64,000 nt of DNA from Prochlorococcus sp. AG-402-N10. Its GTDB lineage: Bacteria; Cyanobacteriota; Cyanobacteriia; PCC-6307; Cyanobiaceae. Shown piece after piece: positions 1 to 9,715 of the stretch. Within the stretch, counting starts at the first letter, position 1. The number at the start of each line of letters is the position of its first letter. The DNA lies in contig QCIU01000007.1 of NCBI GenBank assembly GCA_003216465.1, forward strand, positions 1 to 64,000, in the 5' to 3' direction. The notes under the pieces are model-generated. The model was not told the DNA's origin. It did not search any database and saw only the letters and a list, made by a program, of their open reading frames with translations. The translations under genes and the position numbers were made by a program.

Positions 1-186
1 ATCTTCCTCTTCTTGATCATCTATTAATTTAATTTGATCTTGATCTTGATCTATAACTACTAGCTCATTAATGGTTTCAATTCCAAACCGATGTGTCCAT
101 CTATTTATTACATTTTCTAAAAGCACATTATTTTTTTCCAAAGATGCTTTTTGATAAGTATCTATAAGATGATCTTTTAAAAACAT
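1..186 (-). CDS. Hypothetical protein, N-terminal part (runs off the left edge)
   Basis: An open frame starts at an ATG (complement of 184-186) and stays open for 62 codons to the window edge. It begins MFLKDHLIDTYQ and becomes very acidic at the visible end (DQDQDQ, then DDQEEED), where a GATCTT hexamer is repeated. No signal peptide, membrane segment or known motif is visible. It lies 7 bp downstream of the ABC permease stop on the same strand, so it may be the last gene of that operon. I do not recognise the family. Confidence 0.6.
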   Translation of the reverse strand, partial: MFLKDHLIDTYQKASLEKNNVLLENVINRWTHRFGIETINELVVIDQDQDQIKLIDDQEEED

Positions 187-193
187 AAATTTA

Positions 194-1018
194 TTAATTT
201 AATTTTCTATTTAACAGTGGTCTGATAATAATCAAAGAAAAAACTGTTAGAGAAAATAAAATTGAGATACAACTCTTACAAGTTAAGTCACCATATGGGG
301 CATGTAAAGCCACTAACTCTAAATTCATTGTTTGAGTATAAGCAATCCTGATTGGTTCAATTGCAAAGGTCAATGGATTAAGGGAGGCAAGCCACCCCAG
401 CCAATTTGGCATAAAAGAAATTGGAGCCAATGCAGTGCTTGCGAAAAGAAGAGGCAAATTTATCACGAATATAAGGGCTATTAATTCGATATGACCAGGT
501 AAAACAAATGCTAAACATAGGCTTATTGATGTCACAAAAAGAACTAAAAGTATCAAGGTCGTAAATACAATTCCTAAACCATAAAAATCAGGCCATCCGT
601 AACCCAAAATAAATGAAACTAACATTATCACAAAGCTTTGTACAAAACTAAGAATTGTAATGTAGAAGAAAGAGGATAAAACAATAGATAATCTACTTGC
701 TAAAGGAGCGACAAGTAATCTATTTAAAAAGCCAAATTCCCTATCAAACATTAAAGGCAAGCCAGAATTTAATGCTCCACTAAATGCAGTAAAAACAATT
801 AGTCCCGCTCCTAAAAAATTCCCATAAGAATCTACTCCAGGTAGAAAACCTTCTGGGGCTTTTGAGAAAAGCGCTCCAAATAAAAAGAGCCAAATTATAG
901 GTTGCAATATCCCAGCTAAAAGTGTAGATGGTCTTCTTTGTAATTGGATAAATAATCTTTTGGTTAAAGCTAAAGTTTCTTGGTATAAAAAAATTAAATT
1001 ATATTGTTTTAATTCCAT
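194..1018 (-). CDS. ABC-2 type transporter permease
   Basis: 274-residue integral membrane protein of the ABC-2 (DrrB/NodJ-like) exporter family, with about six hydrophobic segments. The conserved C-terminal block around LNPLTFAIEPIR is typical of the family. The ATPase gene lies 52 bp upstream on the same strand, so the two probably form one exporter. The substrate cannot be told from sequence: drug, lipid and polysaccharide exporters all use this fold. The position behind ctaA and ctaB is suggestive of a link to haem or oxidase biogenesis, but that is inference. Length is normal for the family. Confidence 0.85.
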   Translation of the reverse strand: MELKQYNLIFLYQETLALTKRLFIQLQRRPSTLLAGILQPIIWLFLFGALFSKAPEGFLPGVDSYGNFLGAGLIVFTAFSGALNSGLPLMFDREFGFLNRLLVAPLASRLSIVLSSFFYITILSFVQSFVIMLVSFILGYGWPDFYGLGIVFTTLILLVLFVTSISLCLAFVLPGHIELIALIFVINLPLLFASTALAPISFMPNWLGWLASLNPLTFAIEPIRIAYTQTMNLELVALHAPYGDLTCKSCISILFSLTVFSLIIIRPLLNRKLN

Positions 1019-1070
1019 TTTTTAAGGTTTTAATAGTAATTATAATTACTTAATCAAGATAATATTATTT

Positions 1071-2087
1071 TTATCTCATTGATTGCTTGGATTCTTTTTT
1101 AAGATCTCTTTTACCTGTCATTGAAATTTCAGCATCTAATAATGTTTTGCCAGTAGCCTGAAGATATACATCATCTAAACTAGGTTGACTTTGAGCAAGA
1201 GAAAAAATTTCAAACTTTGAAAAAGCCAACTCTACTTTTAGTTTTGTAAGTAAATCTTTTTCCTTTTCTACTACAAAATTTATTGAAAAACCTTGCGCCT
1301 TATTTATGATAATCTGACTAATTCCATCTATTGAAGATAAAATTTCACATATTTTTTGAGACTCTTCTTGATTACTAAATTCCCTTACTTTTAAAGTTAT
1401 TCTGTCTCCTCCTAATTTATTTTTAAGTAGAGCAGGTTTTCCTTGCGCTATAACTTTTCCATCGTCAATTATTACCAAACTATCTGCTAATTTATCTATT
1501 TCATCAAGATAATGACTACTTAAAATAATTGTCATCCCTTCATTCTTTAAATCTTTCAAAAGTTGCCAAATTATATTTCTACTCTCAATATCTAAACCAA
1601 CAGTTGGCTCATCTAATATTAAAACTTTTGGTAAATGTAAAAGACCAGCTGCTAAATCTATTCTTCTTTTCATACCTCCTGAATATGTTCCACATTTTCT
1701 ATCAATCCAATCATTCATATCTAATTGATTTATTAACGTTTTTATTCGTTCGTGTTTTTCCTTTTTTTTCATATGATACAAATCTGATTGAAAATCTAAT
1801 AACTCACGTCCCGTAAGGATTTTATCAAGAGCAATATCCTGTGCTACATAACCAATTAATTCTCTAATTTTTCTTGGATTTTTAATCAAATTAATATTAT
1901 TTATAAAAACTTCTCCACCATCAGGCTCGACTAAAGTAGCAAGAATTTTTATAAGAGTTGATTTACCTGCACCATTCGGACCCAAGATTCCAAATAAAAT
2001 ACCAGCATCAATCTCTATTGATAAATCCTTTAATGCATCAATATCAAAATACGATTTTGAGAGATTTTTAACTTGTATATAATTCAT
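1071..2087 (-). CDS. ABC transporter ATP-binding protein (DrrA/CcmA-like)
   Basis: 338-residue nucleotide-binding subunit, partner of the downstream ABC-2 permease. The Walker A motif GPNGAGKST lies at 36-44, the signature SGGMK at 136-140, Walker B with VLILDEPTVGLD at 155-166, and the switch histidine at 192. The roughly 100-residue C-terminal extension after the ATPase core is typical of DrrA-type exporters and contributes to dimer or permease contacts. It ends with a basic stretch rich in Lys. It follows ctaB with a 36-bp gap, so it is probably cotranscribed with ctaA and ctaB. Confidence 0.88.
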   Translation of the reverse strand: MNYIQVKNLSKSYFDIDALKDLSIEIDAGILFGILGPNGAGKSTLIKILATLVEPDGGEVFINNINLIKNPRKIRELIGYVAQDIALDKILTGRELLDFQSDLYHMKKKEKHERIKTLINQLDMNDWIDRKCGTYSGGMKRRIDLAAGLLHLPKVLILDEPTVGLDIESRNIIWQLLKDLKNEGMTIILSSHYLDEIDKLADSLVIIDDGKVIAQGKPALLKNKLGGDRITLKVREFSNQEESQKICEILSSIDGISQIIINKAQGFSINFVVEKEKDLLTKLKVELAFSKFEIFSLAQSQPSLDDVYLQATGKTLLDAEISMTGKRDLKKESKQSMR

Positions 2088-2123
2088 CGAACTAGAATTT
2101 ATTATCTTGCATTTTACATCAAT

Positions 2124-3122
2124 CTAATTATTAAAGTTTTTTATTAAAGATAAGAATATTTGCATAGATTGCTGTTCAAACTCTACAGAAAGTTGAGTTC
2201 TTGAAATTAATAACAAAAGACAAATTCCAAACATATAAAGTATTGACCATCTAAATAATCCTTTAGCTTTCACTAAATCATCAGGGGCAGTTTTCAATCT
2301 ATTTATTAACTGTAAAAGTCTTCCATTAAAAGGTAATAGAATTATTAAATAAAGAAGCCCGCCTTCAGGTAAAGCCAAAACCCCAAGGATACTCATTAGA
2401 GCAGTTGCCCATCCGTAGCGAGAAATAGCTTTGACAGTAAACGCTGAACCCTTAACGGAAGGGAGCATAGGTATACCTACAGACGCATAATCATCTTTTA
2501 ATAAAATTGCAAGAGCCCAAAAATGAGCTGGAGTCCATAGCATTACTAAACTAAATAACCACCAGCCACTAAGTCCTACATGTCCCGTAGCCGCGGATGC
2601 TCCTACTAAAGGAGGAATAGCACCTGCAACTCCACCGAAAACAATATTTTGAGTTGTACGTGGTTTAAGAATTATCGTATACAAAATTACATAACTACAT
2701 AATCCCAACAATGTTAATCCGGCAGCTAAATAATTTACACCACTTATCAAAAGCATTGCAGCTGCCAATGTACAAGATACTGCTCCTAAAAAAACGGTAT
2801 TAAATGATAACTTACCTGAGGGTAAAGCTCTATTACTTGTCCTTTTCATCCTTTTATCCAAGTCCATTTCCCACAAACAATTAAGAGCTCCTGCTGCCGC
2901 GGCTGCCAAGGCCCCTCCTCCTAAAGTACATATAAGCTTAGGAGAGGATAACGGCCATTCTTCCGTTAATGCCATACCTCCTAAAGTTGTAGCCAGTAAT
3001 AATGGAATCAACCTAGGTTTGGCAACTTCAAGCCAAGGAGGTAGTATTACTTTTTTTCTTGAAGGTACAACTTGTTCCCGAATTGAAGTCTGAAAATTTA
3101 AGTTTTCTAAATTACTTTTCAT
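2124..3122 (-). CDS. ctaB: Protohaem IX farnesyltransferase (haem O synthase)
   Basis: 332-residue UbiA-superfamily membrane prenyltransferase that attaches a farnesyl group to haem B to give haem O, the first step to haem A for cytochrome oxidase. The Asp-rich substrate site is visible around N81, D87 and D89, followed by [11 protein letters not shown]. Multiple membrane helices cover the rest. The first 30 residues are a polar extension. The start ATG overlaps the ctaA stop by 4 bp, so the two are translationally coupled. ctaA and ctaB diverge from ctaCDE, the enzyme they serve. Confidence 0.93.
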   Translation of the reverse strand: MKSNLENLNFQTSIREQVVPSRKKVILPPWLEVAKPRLIPLLLATTLGGMALTEEWPLSSPKLICTLGGGALAAAAAGALNCLWEMDLDKRMKRTSNRALPSGKLSFNTVFLGAVSCTLAAAMLLISGVNYLAAGLTLLGLCSYVILYTIILKPRTTQNIVFGGVAGAIPPLVGASAATGHVGLSGWWLFSLVMLWTPAHFWALAILLKDDYASVGIPMLPSVKGSAFTVKAISRYGWATALMSILGVLALPEGGLLYLIILLPFNGRLLQLINRLKTAPDDLVKAKGLFRWSILYMFGICLLLLISRTQLSVEFEQQSMQIFLSLIKNFNN

Positions 3123-4093
3123 GAGTTTAAACCTACTATTACTGAATTAAATGGTTGATTGATTTTTTTATTTAGATAAGGATTTCTAAAAATCAATGAT
3201 GTTAGGGTCGCAATTAATAAACAAGTATTTAGTTGATGACCAATAACAAAAAGGGGTTCACTTAAATTAGTTCTAAGGCTTAATACTCCTAGAACAACTT
3301 GGGAAATCAAAAGCAAAAATAGTGAGCAAATGTATCTCCAATTATTCTGGAACAAATCTTGTTTATATATTGAGATAGCCAAAATAAACAAAATAGAAAT
3401 AGAAATTGGAATAGCAAATAATTTATGAGTATTTAAAATCAAACATTGTTTATTAAAAGATAAGCAGAGATGTGCAGACCAAGTTGATGAAAGCCTTACT
3501 CCAATAAAAGATTGAACTAAAGTGAGTATTAGGGGGAAAAATAATAAAATCTTCCACCAAGTCAATGATTTATTAACCCCATTATTTTCTAGATTCTGAT
3601 TGATAGTTATTGTTGTTATTAGGAGTAAAAAAGCTATCAAAAGATGAGCAGTAACTGAGTAGGAATTAAGTAAATTAATTACTGTTAATGCTCCAATAGA
3701 GCCTTGAACAATTACTAAGAAGACTAATAATGAATAAGTTTTTGGTAACCAGTATGGAAGATCCTTTCTCCAAATTATTGAAAGTATGAATTTAGAAAGA
3801 ATTAACAGCCCTACTAGGAAAGCATCCAAACGATGGAACCATTCTAGAAAAACTCTTAAATTCATATGATTAAGAGGTAGAAAAGTCCCATAACATAAAG
3901 GCCAATCAGGGCAAGCAAGACCGGCCTCCATAACCCTAGTAGCTCCTCCAATAACTATTAAAACTATTAAGGCCAAAACGCAATGGTTTCCTAATTTCAG
4001 AAAAACTGACTTGTATTTTGATTGATATATTTCGTTTTTGAACAAATTATTCAAAGCTCTTTTTTTGCATAATAATTTAGATTCAAATATCAA
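3119..4093 (-). CDS. ctaA: Haem A synthase (COX15/CtaA family)
   Basis: 324-residue membrane protein that oxidises haem O to haem A in the cytoplasmic membrane. About eight hydrophobic helices are visible. The conserved cysteine pair C61/C67 (in LACPDWPLC) lies in the first external loop, and the haem-ligand histidine H87 is in [10 protein letters not shown] positively charged leader of about 35 residues precedes helix 1. It is first in the minus-strand ctaA-ctaB-ABC run and faces the divergent ctaC promoter region across 212 bp that hold no other gene. Confidence 0.92.
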   Translation of the reverse strand: MIFESKLLCKKRALNNLFKNEIYQSKYKSVFLKLGNHCVLALIVLIVIGGATRVMEAGLACPDWPLCYGTFLPLNHMNLRVFLEWFHRLDAFLVGLLILSKFILSIIWRKDLPYWLPKTYSLLVFLVIVQGSIGALTVINLLNSYSVTAHLLIAFLLLITTITINQNLENNGVNKSLTWWKILLFFPLILTLVQSFIGVRLSSTWSAHLCLSFNKQCLILNTHKLFAIPISISILFILAISIYKQDLFQNNWRYICSLFLLLISQVVLGVLSLRTNLSEPLFVIGHQLNTCLLIATLTSLIFRNPYLNKKINQPFNSVIVGLNS

Positions 4094-4305
4094 ACATTAA
4101 TTAAAAGTAAATGTTTTATTTTTAAAATTTATTTGTTTTTTTAATCTTTTTTCCCTGACATAAACCTATAAAAAGTTATTGATAATACTTCTTTTATTTT
4201 TTAAATCTTAAGAAGTTGTGAATTTCAATAATTTTCCATTAACAAACAATGCAAAATTAAAAAAATTGAATATGTTGAAAATATAAATATCATTTTTTAC
4301 CTCAC

Positions 4306-5109
4306 TTGTTAAATAAAAACTTTTATTTAATACTTATAATTTCCGCGGTATTTGGTATATCTTTTTTGATCGGATTCAATGTTAACTTACTTCCTGTTGA
4401 AGCAAGTATAAATGCACCTATATATGATGAGCTTTTTAAAATTCTTTTTATCATTGGATTAATAATTTTCATTGGAATGACCATAGCCGTTATATATAGT
4501 TTATTTAAATTCAGAAAAAGAAAAGATCAATATGGAGATGGGATAGCTTTAGAAGGTAATTTAAGCCTGGAGATTGTATGGACAATTATTCCTTCTATTA
4601 TTGTTTTAATAATAGGTTTATATAGCTACAACATATACGATCGAATGGGAGGTATGAAAGAACTAAATCATAGCCATGATATGATGACCTCCAACACAGA
4701 AAAGATATGGGCTGGAATAAGTCAGGCATCAAATAATGAGGTTGCTAGCAAAAATTTATCTGTTGAAGTTTCAGCTATGCAATTTGCCTTTTTATTTAAT
4801 TATCCGAAAGGAGAATTTATTTCAGGCGAGCTTCATGTTCCAGTCGATCATAAAGTTTCTATGAAGATGGAATCAAAAGATGTTATTCATGCTTTTTGGG
4901 TGCCAGAATTCAGAATTAAACAAGATATCATTCCAGGCCAACCTACGATATTAAATTTCACTCCTACTAAAGTTGGGAAATATCCAATAATATGTGCGGA
5001 ATTATGTGGTCCTTATCACGGAGGAATGAGAGCATCAATAATAGTTGAAGAAGAATCTGACTATAAAGATTGGTTTAACAAAAATACAAAAACTGAGGTT
5101 AGTTTATGA
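4306..5109 (+). CDS. ctaC: Cytochrome c oxidase subunit II
   Basis: 267-residue CuA-bearing subunit of the aa3-type terminal oxidase. Two N-terminal membrane helices (about 7-29 and 44-67) are followed by a periplasmic or lumenal cupredoxin domain. The CuA ligands H195, C230, C234, H238 and M241 and the bridging E232 are all present. The start is a TTG at 4306; an in-frame stop at 4276-4278 leaves no upstream ATG. It heads the ctaCDE operon: ctaD overlaps its stop by 4 bp. Family and function are clear. The exact start is less certain because no good Shine-Dalgarno sequence is visible. Confidence 0.94.
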   Translation: MLNKNFYLILIISAVFGISFLIGFNVNLLPVEASINAPIYDELFKILFIIGLIIFIGMTIAVIYSLFKFRKRKDQYGDGIALEGNLSLEIVWTIIPSIIVLIIGLYSYNIYDRMGGMKELNHSHDMMTSNTEKIWAGISQASNNEVASKNLSVEVSAMQFAFLFNYPKGEFISGELHVPVDHKVSMKMESKDVIHAFWVPEFRIKQDIIPGQPTILNFTPTKVGKYPIICAELCGPYHGGMRASIIVEEESDYKDWFNKNTKTEVSL

Positions 5110-6731
5110 CGATATCAATTGATTCAAAGGATTCTAATACTAAGAGTCTTCAACCTAAAGGTTGGCTTAGATACTTTAGTTTTAGTCTCGATCATAAAGT
5201 AATTGGTATTCAATATCTTGTATGTGGGTTTCTTTTTTACTTAATTGGAGGAACTTTGGCGAGTGCAATAAGAATTGAATTAGCAAGCCCAATGTCGGAC
5301 TTTATGCCCAGAGATGTATATAACCAAGTTTTAACATTGCATGGAACAATAATGATTTTCTTGTGGATTGTACCTGTGGTAAACGGTGCATTTGGGAACT
5401 ATTTAATTCCTTTTTATGTTGGAGCTAGAGATATGGCATTTCCAAGATTGAATGCTGTAGCTTTTTGGCTCATACCTCCTTCCGGTTTGATGTTAGTAGC
5501 AAGTTATTTTGTTGAAGGAGCAGCACAGGCAGGATGGACAGCTTATCCACCTTTGAGTATAACTACCCCACAATCAGGACAAATTATTTGGATAATGAGT
5601 GTTTTGTTGCTCGGAGGTAGCTCTATCTTTGGAGGGATAAATTTCATTGCAACAATTATCAAATTAAGGAGACCAGGATTAAAGCTGATGCAATTACCTA
5701 TGTATTGTTGGGCGATGCTAGGCACAAGTTTATTAGTAGTTTTGTCCACTCCAGTTTTAGCTGGAACATTAATATTGCTTAGCTTTGACATTGTCGCTCA
5801 TACAGGTTTCTTTAACCCTGTTTTAGGTGGAAACGTAGTTGTTTACCAACATTTATTTTGGTTTTATTCTCATCCAGCTGTTTACATAATGGTTCTTCCT
5901 GCTTTCGGCTTAGTTAGTGAAATTCTCCCAGTACATTCAAGAAAGCCACTTTTTGGATATACCACAATGGTTTTTTCAATAATGGGAATAGTTGTGCTAG
6001 GTCTAGTTGTTTGGGCTCATCATATGTTTACAAGTGGTACTCCTCCTTGGATGAGATTATTCTTTACTATTGCTACAGCATTTATAGCAGTTCCTACTGG
6101 AATTAAATTTTTTAATTGGGTTGCGACCTTGTGGGGTGGGAAAATATCTATCAATAGTGCAATGTTATTCTCATGTGGATTTATTATAAATTTTGTATTT
6201 GGTGGTATTACAGGAGTTGCTCTTGCTCAGGTTCCTTTTGATATTCATGTACATGATACTTATTTCGTTGTTGCTCACTTCCATTACATTGTTTATGGAG
6301 GGACTGTTTTTATTATCTTCTCATCTATATATCATTGGTTCCCAAAAGTCACGGGTAAGTTAATGAGCGAAAAACTGGGGATACTACATTTTGCCATAAC
6401 TTTTATTGGCTTTAACTTATGTTTTGCTCCTCAACATTGGCTTGGTCTTAATGGAATGCCTAGAAGAGTTGCGGAATATGATCCTCAATTTCAATTTGTT
6501 AATCAAATTAGTAGCGTTGGAGCTCTCTTAATGGCTATGAGTACTATCCCATTTTTAGTAAATATTTTCTTAAGTATTAAAAATGGAAAGGATTCTGGGG
6601 ATAATCCTTGGAATGCTTTAACTCCTGAATGGTTAACATCTTCTCCCCCGCCTGTTGAAAATTGGGAAGGTGAAGCACCATTAGTTGAAGAACCTTATGG
6701 TTATGGAAAACCAATATCTCAAGAAAATTAA
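5106..6731 (+). CDS. ctaD: Cytochrome c oxidase subunit I
   Basis: 541-residue catalytic subunit of the haem-copper oxidase with twelve expected membrane helices. Key ligands are visible: H79 for low-spin haem a, the H256-Y260 CuB pair in YSHPAVY, CuB histidines H305/H306, and H391/H393 in VVAHFHY. This is a complete canonical A-type oxidase subunit. Its ATG overlaps the ctaC stop (ATGA), and ctaE follows after 12 bp. In cyanobacteria this oxidase takes electrons from cytochrome c or plastocyanin during dark respiration. Confidence 0.97.
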   Translation: MTISIDSKDSNTKSLQPKGWLRYFSFSLDHKVIGIQYLVCGFLFYLIGGTLASAIRIELASPMSDFMPRDVYNQVLTLHGTIMIFLWIVPVVNGAFGNYLIPFYVGARDMAFPRLNAVAFWLIPPSGLMLVASYFVEGAAQAGWTAYPPLSITTPQSGQIIWIMSVLLLGGSSIFGGINFIATIIKLRRPGLKLMQLPMYCWAMLGTSLLVVLSTPVLAGTLILLSFDIVAHTGFFNPVLGGNVVVYQHLFWFYSHPAVYIMVLPAFGLVSEILPVHSRKPLFGYTTMVFSIMGIVVLGLVVWAHHMFTSGTPPWMRLFFTIATAFIAVPTGIKFFNWVATLWGGKISINSAMLFSCGFIINFVFGGITGVALAQVPFDIHVHDTYFVVAHFHYIVYGGTVFIIFSSIYHWFPKVTGKLMSEKLGILHFAITFIGFNLCFAPQHWLGLNGMPRRVAEYDPQFQFVNQISSVGALLMAMSTIPFLVNIFLSIKNGKDSGDNPWNALTPEWLTSSPPPVENWEGEAPLVEEPYGYGKPISQEN

Positions 6732-6743
6732 TCAAGAAAAACC

Positions 6744-7346
6744 ATGACAACTCTCGATAGTTCAAAAGAAATTAAAAAAAATAAAAGTGAGGCAAGTGAA
6801 CATCATGAAGACTTTAGGATGTTTGGATTAATAACTTTTTTAATAGCAGATGGGATGACTTTTGCTGGTTTCTTTGCCGCCTATCTTACATATAAAGCAG
6901 TTAATCCTTTGCCGGATGGAGCTATTTATGAATTAGAACTTCCTATACCTACATTAAATACAATTTTATTGCTTGTTAGTAGCGCCACTTTCCATAAAGC
7001 CGGAAAAGCTCTTCTTAAAAATAACAATTCTGATACTCAGAAATGGTTAATAGTTACCGCTCTACTTGGTATCACCTTTTTAATATGTCAACTATTTGAG
7101 TATTTCAATTTGCCGTTCGGACTAACAGATAATTTATTTGCAAGTACTTTTTATGCCTTAACAGGCTTTCATGGTTTACATGTAACTTTAGGGACGTTAA
7201 TGATATTAATTATTTCTTGGCAAACAAGACCAAAGGAAGGAAGAATTACTAATCAAAATATGTTCCCATTAGAAGCTGTTGAATTATATTGGCATTTCGT
7301 AGATGGAATTTGGGTTATTTTATTTATCATTTTGTACCTCTTGTAA
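6744..7346 (+). CDS. ctaE: Cytochrome c oxidase subunit III
   Basis: 200-residue membrane subunit, the short bacterial form with about five helices. Family features include the E-rich helix around residues 110-120 (CQLFEYFNL), GFHGLHVTLG and the C-terminal ELYWHFVDGIWVILF. It is the last gene of ctaCDE, 12 bp after ctaD. A polar N-terminus of about 25 residues is rich in Lys and Glu. No clear Rho-independent terminator is seen in the 96 bp before the next gene. Confidence 0.95.
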   Translation: MTTLDSSKEIKKNKSEASEHHEDFRMFGLITFLIADGMTFAGFFAAYLTYKAVNPLPDGAIYELELPIPTLNTILLLVSSATFHKAGKALLKNNNSDTQKWLIVTALLGITFLICQLFEYFNLPFGLTDNLFASTFYALTGFHGLHVTLGTLMILIISWQTRPKEGRITNQNMFPLEAVELYWHFVDGIWVILFIILYLL

Positions 7347-7419
7347 TAAAGGATTTATTCTTTAAAAATCTATTTTTTATTAACTTGTATTGCCACAATT
7401 CTCATTATTGGTAAGAATA

Positions 7420-7425
7420 TATAAT
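7420..7425 (+). promoter_or_regulatory. Possible -10 element for the cyAbrB gene
   Basis: A perfect TATAAT lies 18 bp before the cyAbrB ATG. No -35 at standard spacing is convincing: TTGCCA at 7390-7395 is 24 bp away. If used, the gene has its own promoter and a very short leader. Confidence 0.35.
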
Positions 7426-7442
7426 AAGAAAAAGCTCATATA

Positions 7443-7796
7443 ATGCTTGTAGGAAAAGAACTTCTCGAAAAATCTAAATTACTCAGCAAGCATTCTGAGG
7501 ATGAAATAGCAAGAGGCTGCGGCTATGTCGGTCCAAGTGGAAGAGTCTTAAGAAAAAGTTTTTATAGAGCACTTATTGAAGCGAAGGGTTACAAGTTAAG
7601 TAATAGTGCCGTTGGTAGGCCAGGTAATAGATCTTCAAGAGGGAGGCAAGCAGAATTTAAAACAAAAGTTCATGGCAATGGAAACCTATTGATAGGTCAT
7701 GCCTATACAAAGAAATTAGGATTAGAGCCAGGTCAAGAATATAAAATTGATCTAAAAAAAGATTCTAAAATCATCTCCCTTACTCCATTAAATTAA
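7443..7796 (+). CDS. cyAbrB-type transcriptional regulator
   Basis: 117-residue cyanobacterial AbrB-like DNA-binding protein. The conserved N-terminal block LLEKSKLLSKHSEDEIARGCGYV is followed by the family linker with AVGRPGNRSSRGRQAEFK. The C-terminal half from about residue 75 (GNLLIGHAYTKKLGLEPG) is the AbrB swapped-hairpin-like domain. In cyanobacteria cyAbrB proteins act on nitrogen and carbon balance genes together with NtcA; the targets here are unknown. The gene stands alone between ctaE and the convergent ribE. Confidence 0.88.
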   Translation: MLVGKELLEKSKLLSKHSEDEIARGCGYVGPSGRVLRKSFYRALIEAKGYKLSNSAVGRPGNRSSRGRQAEFKTKVHGNGNLLIGHAYTKKLGLEPGQEYKIDLKKDSKIISLTPLN

Positions 7797-7801
7797 GAAT
7801 A

Positions 7802-8461
7802 TTATTTATTCCAGCCATTCTCTTTAAGCCAATTTGAGGAGATTTCTTGCGAAAAGTTTTCTGAATCTATATTCTTATTAAATTTAAGTAGTTTTTCAAC
7901 ATACTTAATTAATGTATCTCCTTCAAGATTTACACTATCGCCAATTGCTAAATTTTTGAGATTAGTGTTTTCCCAAGTATGTGGAATAATTGCAATCGTA
8001 AAAATTTCCCCTTTATTCTCAGATTTTGCAATTGTAAGGCTAATGCCATTAACGCATATGCTTCCCTTATCTACAATATATTTAGAAAATTTCTTATTTT
8101 GCCACTTAATTGATAAAAGCCAAGATTTTTCAAGTTTTTCTATATTTTCAACTTTTCCCAAACCATCGATATGTCCACTAACAATATGTCCCCCAAGACG
8201 ATCGGCAATACGTAGAGCAGGTTCTAAATTAACTATTTGATTAATACTGGATTTTTCTCCTAAGGTAGTTTTTTTTAATGTTTCTTCACTCACATCTACT
8301 TTAAATTTATTATTTGATATTTCTTTTACTGTTAAACAAATCCCATCAACTGCAATACTATCTCCTATTTTTATATCAAAAACTTCATCAATAATTTCAA
8401 TAATTAAGAAATTTTTTTCTTTTTTAAGTTTTCCGGTTGACTGAATTATTCCTGTAAACAT
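7802..8461 (-). CDS. ribE: Riboflavin synthase, alpha chain
   Basis: 219-residue enzyme that dismutates two 6,7-dimethyl-8-ribityllumazine molecules to riboflavin. Two lumazine-binding repeats are visible: the first begins MFTGIIQSTGKL, the second near residue 97 with GHIVSGHIDGLG. Each repeat carries the ICLTV/ISLTI strand (VDGICLTV and VNGISLTI). Length is typical plus a short polar tail. It converges on cyAbrB with 5 bp between stops. No FMN riboswitch was recognised upstream. Confidence 0.93.
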   Translation of the reverse strand: MFTGIIQSTGKLKKEKNFLIIEIIDEVFDIKIGDSIAVDGICLTVKEISNNKFKVDVSEETLKKTTLGEKSSINQIVNLEPALRIADRLGGHIVSGHIDGLGKVENIEKLEKSWLLSIKWQNKKFSKYIVDKGSICVNGISLTIAKSENKGEIFTIAIIPHTWENTNLKNLAIGDSVNLEGDTLIKYVEKLLKFNKNIDSENFSQEISSNWLKENGWNK

Positions 8462-8572
8462 AAATTTAATAAAGATTTTTTTTAAAATTAAATATTAATT
8501 TTAATTTACTTTAAATCATTTCCTACTATAAATAAATTAAAGAGTAATTAAGTAGGAATTAATTATATAAAG

Positions 8573-9715
8573 ATGATTATTCATTCTAAGAAAAGATCAT
8601 TTGGCAAAGATTGCAATATAAGCCTTTTTACTTTAGGAACAATGAGAGCGACTGAGAATCTTGATAAAATGTACAAAATTATAAAAATCGCTTATCAGAC
8701 AGGAATAAATCATTTAGAAACAGCTGCTTCTTATGGCAATGCTGAGATAATGATTGGAGAAGCATTAAAGAAGTTAGAAACTTCTGATAATATTTTAAGG
8801 AAAGAATGGATAATTACTACCAAAGTATTACCAAAAGGTGATTTTAATTATCTAAAAAATAATTTCGAAAATTCTCTCAAAAACTTAAAACTTAATAAGG
8901 TAAACAATCTTGCGATACATGGAATCAACCTAGAGGAGCATCTAGATTGGGTTTTGAATGGAGAGGGTAAAAATTTTTTAAAGTGGTTAATTAAAGAGGG
9001 TTTAGTTGATCAAGTTGGTTTTAGTTCTCATGGCAGTTATTCGCTCATACAGAAGGCAATTAACTGTGACGTATTTAGTTTTTGCAATCTTCATTTACAT
9101 TTTTTAGATCAATCAAAAATAAGTCTTGCCGAGTTAGCTTTAAAAAAGAATATGGGTGTTTTAGCTATATCTCCAGCTGATAAAGGTGGGAGATTATATT
9201 CTCCCAGTGATATTTTATTAAAAGCATCTGCACCATATCATCCTTTGGAACTGGCTTATAGATTTTTAATTTCTAAAGGCATCACAACACTATCATTAGG
9301 AGCTACAAAATTAGAAGATTTTAATATTGCAAAAAAGCTTATAAACTCAAGTCAAAAACTTACATTTTCTGAAATTAGTGCTTTAGAAAATATCGAAAAG
9401 TTAGCTAATGAAGAATTAAAATCTACAAAATGTGAACAATGTAGATCTTGCCTTCCATGTCCAAGTGAAATCCCTATACCTGAAATACTCCGTTTGAGAA
9501 ATATATCTTTAGGATATGGCCAATTAGAGTTTGCAAAAGAAAGATATAATTTAATAGGTAGAGCGGGCCACTGGTGGGAAGAAAGAAATGCTTCTTATTG
9601 TTTAGAATGCAACGAATGCGTTCCAAGATGTCCCTGTAAATTAAACATTCCAGATTTGTTAAAACATACTCATAACTTATTAGTTGAAAACCCTAAAAAA
9701 AGATTATGGAGTTAA
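8573..9715 (+). CDS. Aldo/keto reductase with C-terminal Fe-S cluster domain
   Basis: 380-residue oxidoreductase. Residues 1-270 form an AKR barrel with likely catalytic Y54, K84 and H116. The C-terminal part holds two cysteine clusters: C287, C290, C293, C296 and C343, C346, C349, C353 (plus C355), as in 4Fe-4S ferredoxin-like AKRs of unknown substrate. The combination suggests electron transfer from Fe-S clusters to a carbonyl reduction rather than NADPH alone, which is inference. The gene ends 12 bp inside the convergent downstream gene. Confidence 0.85.
   Translation: MIIHSKKRSFGKDCNISLFTLGTMRATENLDKMYKIIKIAYQTGINHLETAASYGNAEIMIGEALKKLETSDNILRKEWIITTKVLPKGDFNYLKNNFENSLKNLKLNKVNNLAIHGINLEEHLDWVLNGEGKNFLKWLIKEGLVDQVGFSSHGSYSLIQKAINCDVFSFCNLHLHFLDQSKISLAELALKKNMGVLAISPADKGGRLYSPSDILLKASAPYHPLELAYRFLISKGITTLSLGATKLEDFNIAKKLINSSQKLTFSEISALENIEKLANEELKSTKCEQCRSCLPCPSEIPIPEILRLRNISLGYGQLEFAKERYNLIGRAGHWWEERNASYCLECNECVPRCPCKLNIPDLLKHTHNLLVENPKKRLWS

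Noticed and set aside
31-53. GATCTT repeat as a mobile or regulatory repeat
   Set aside because: It is an in-frame Asp-Gln repeat within the partial coding sequence.
5543-5791. 82-codon minus-strand frame
   Set aside because: Antisense to ctaD, a fully conserved oxidase subunit.
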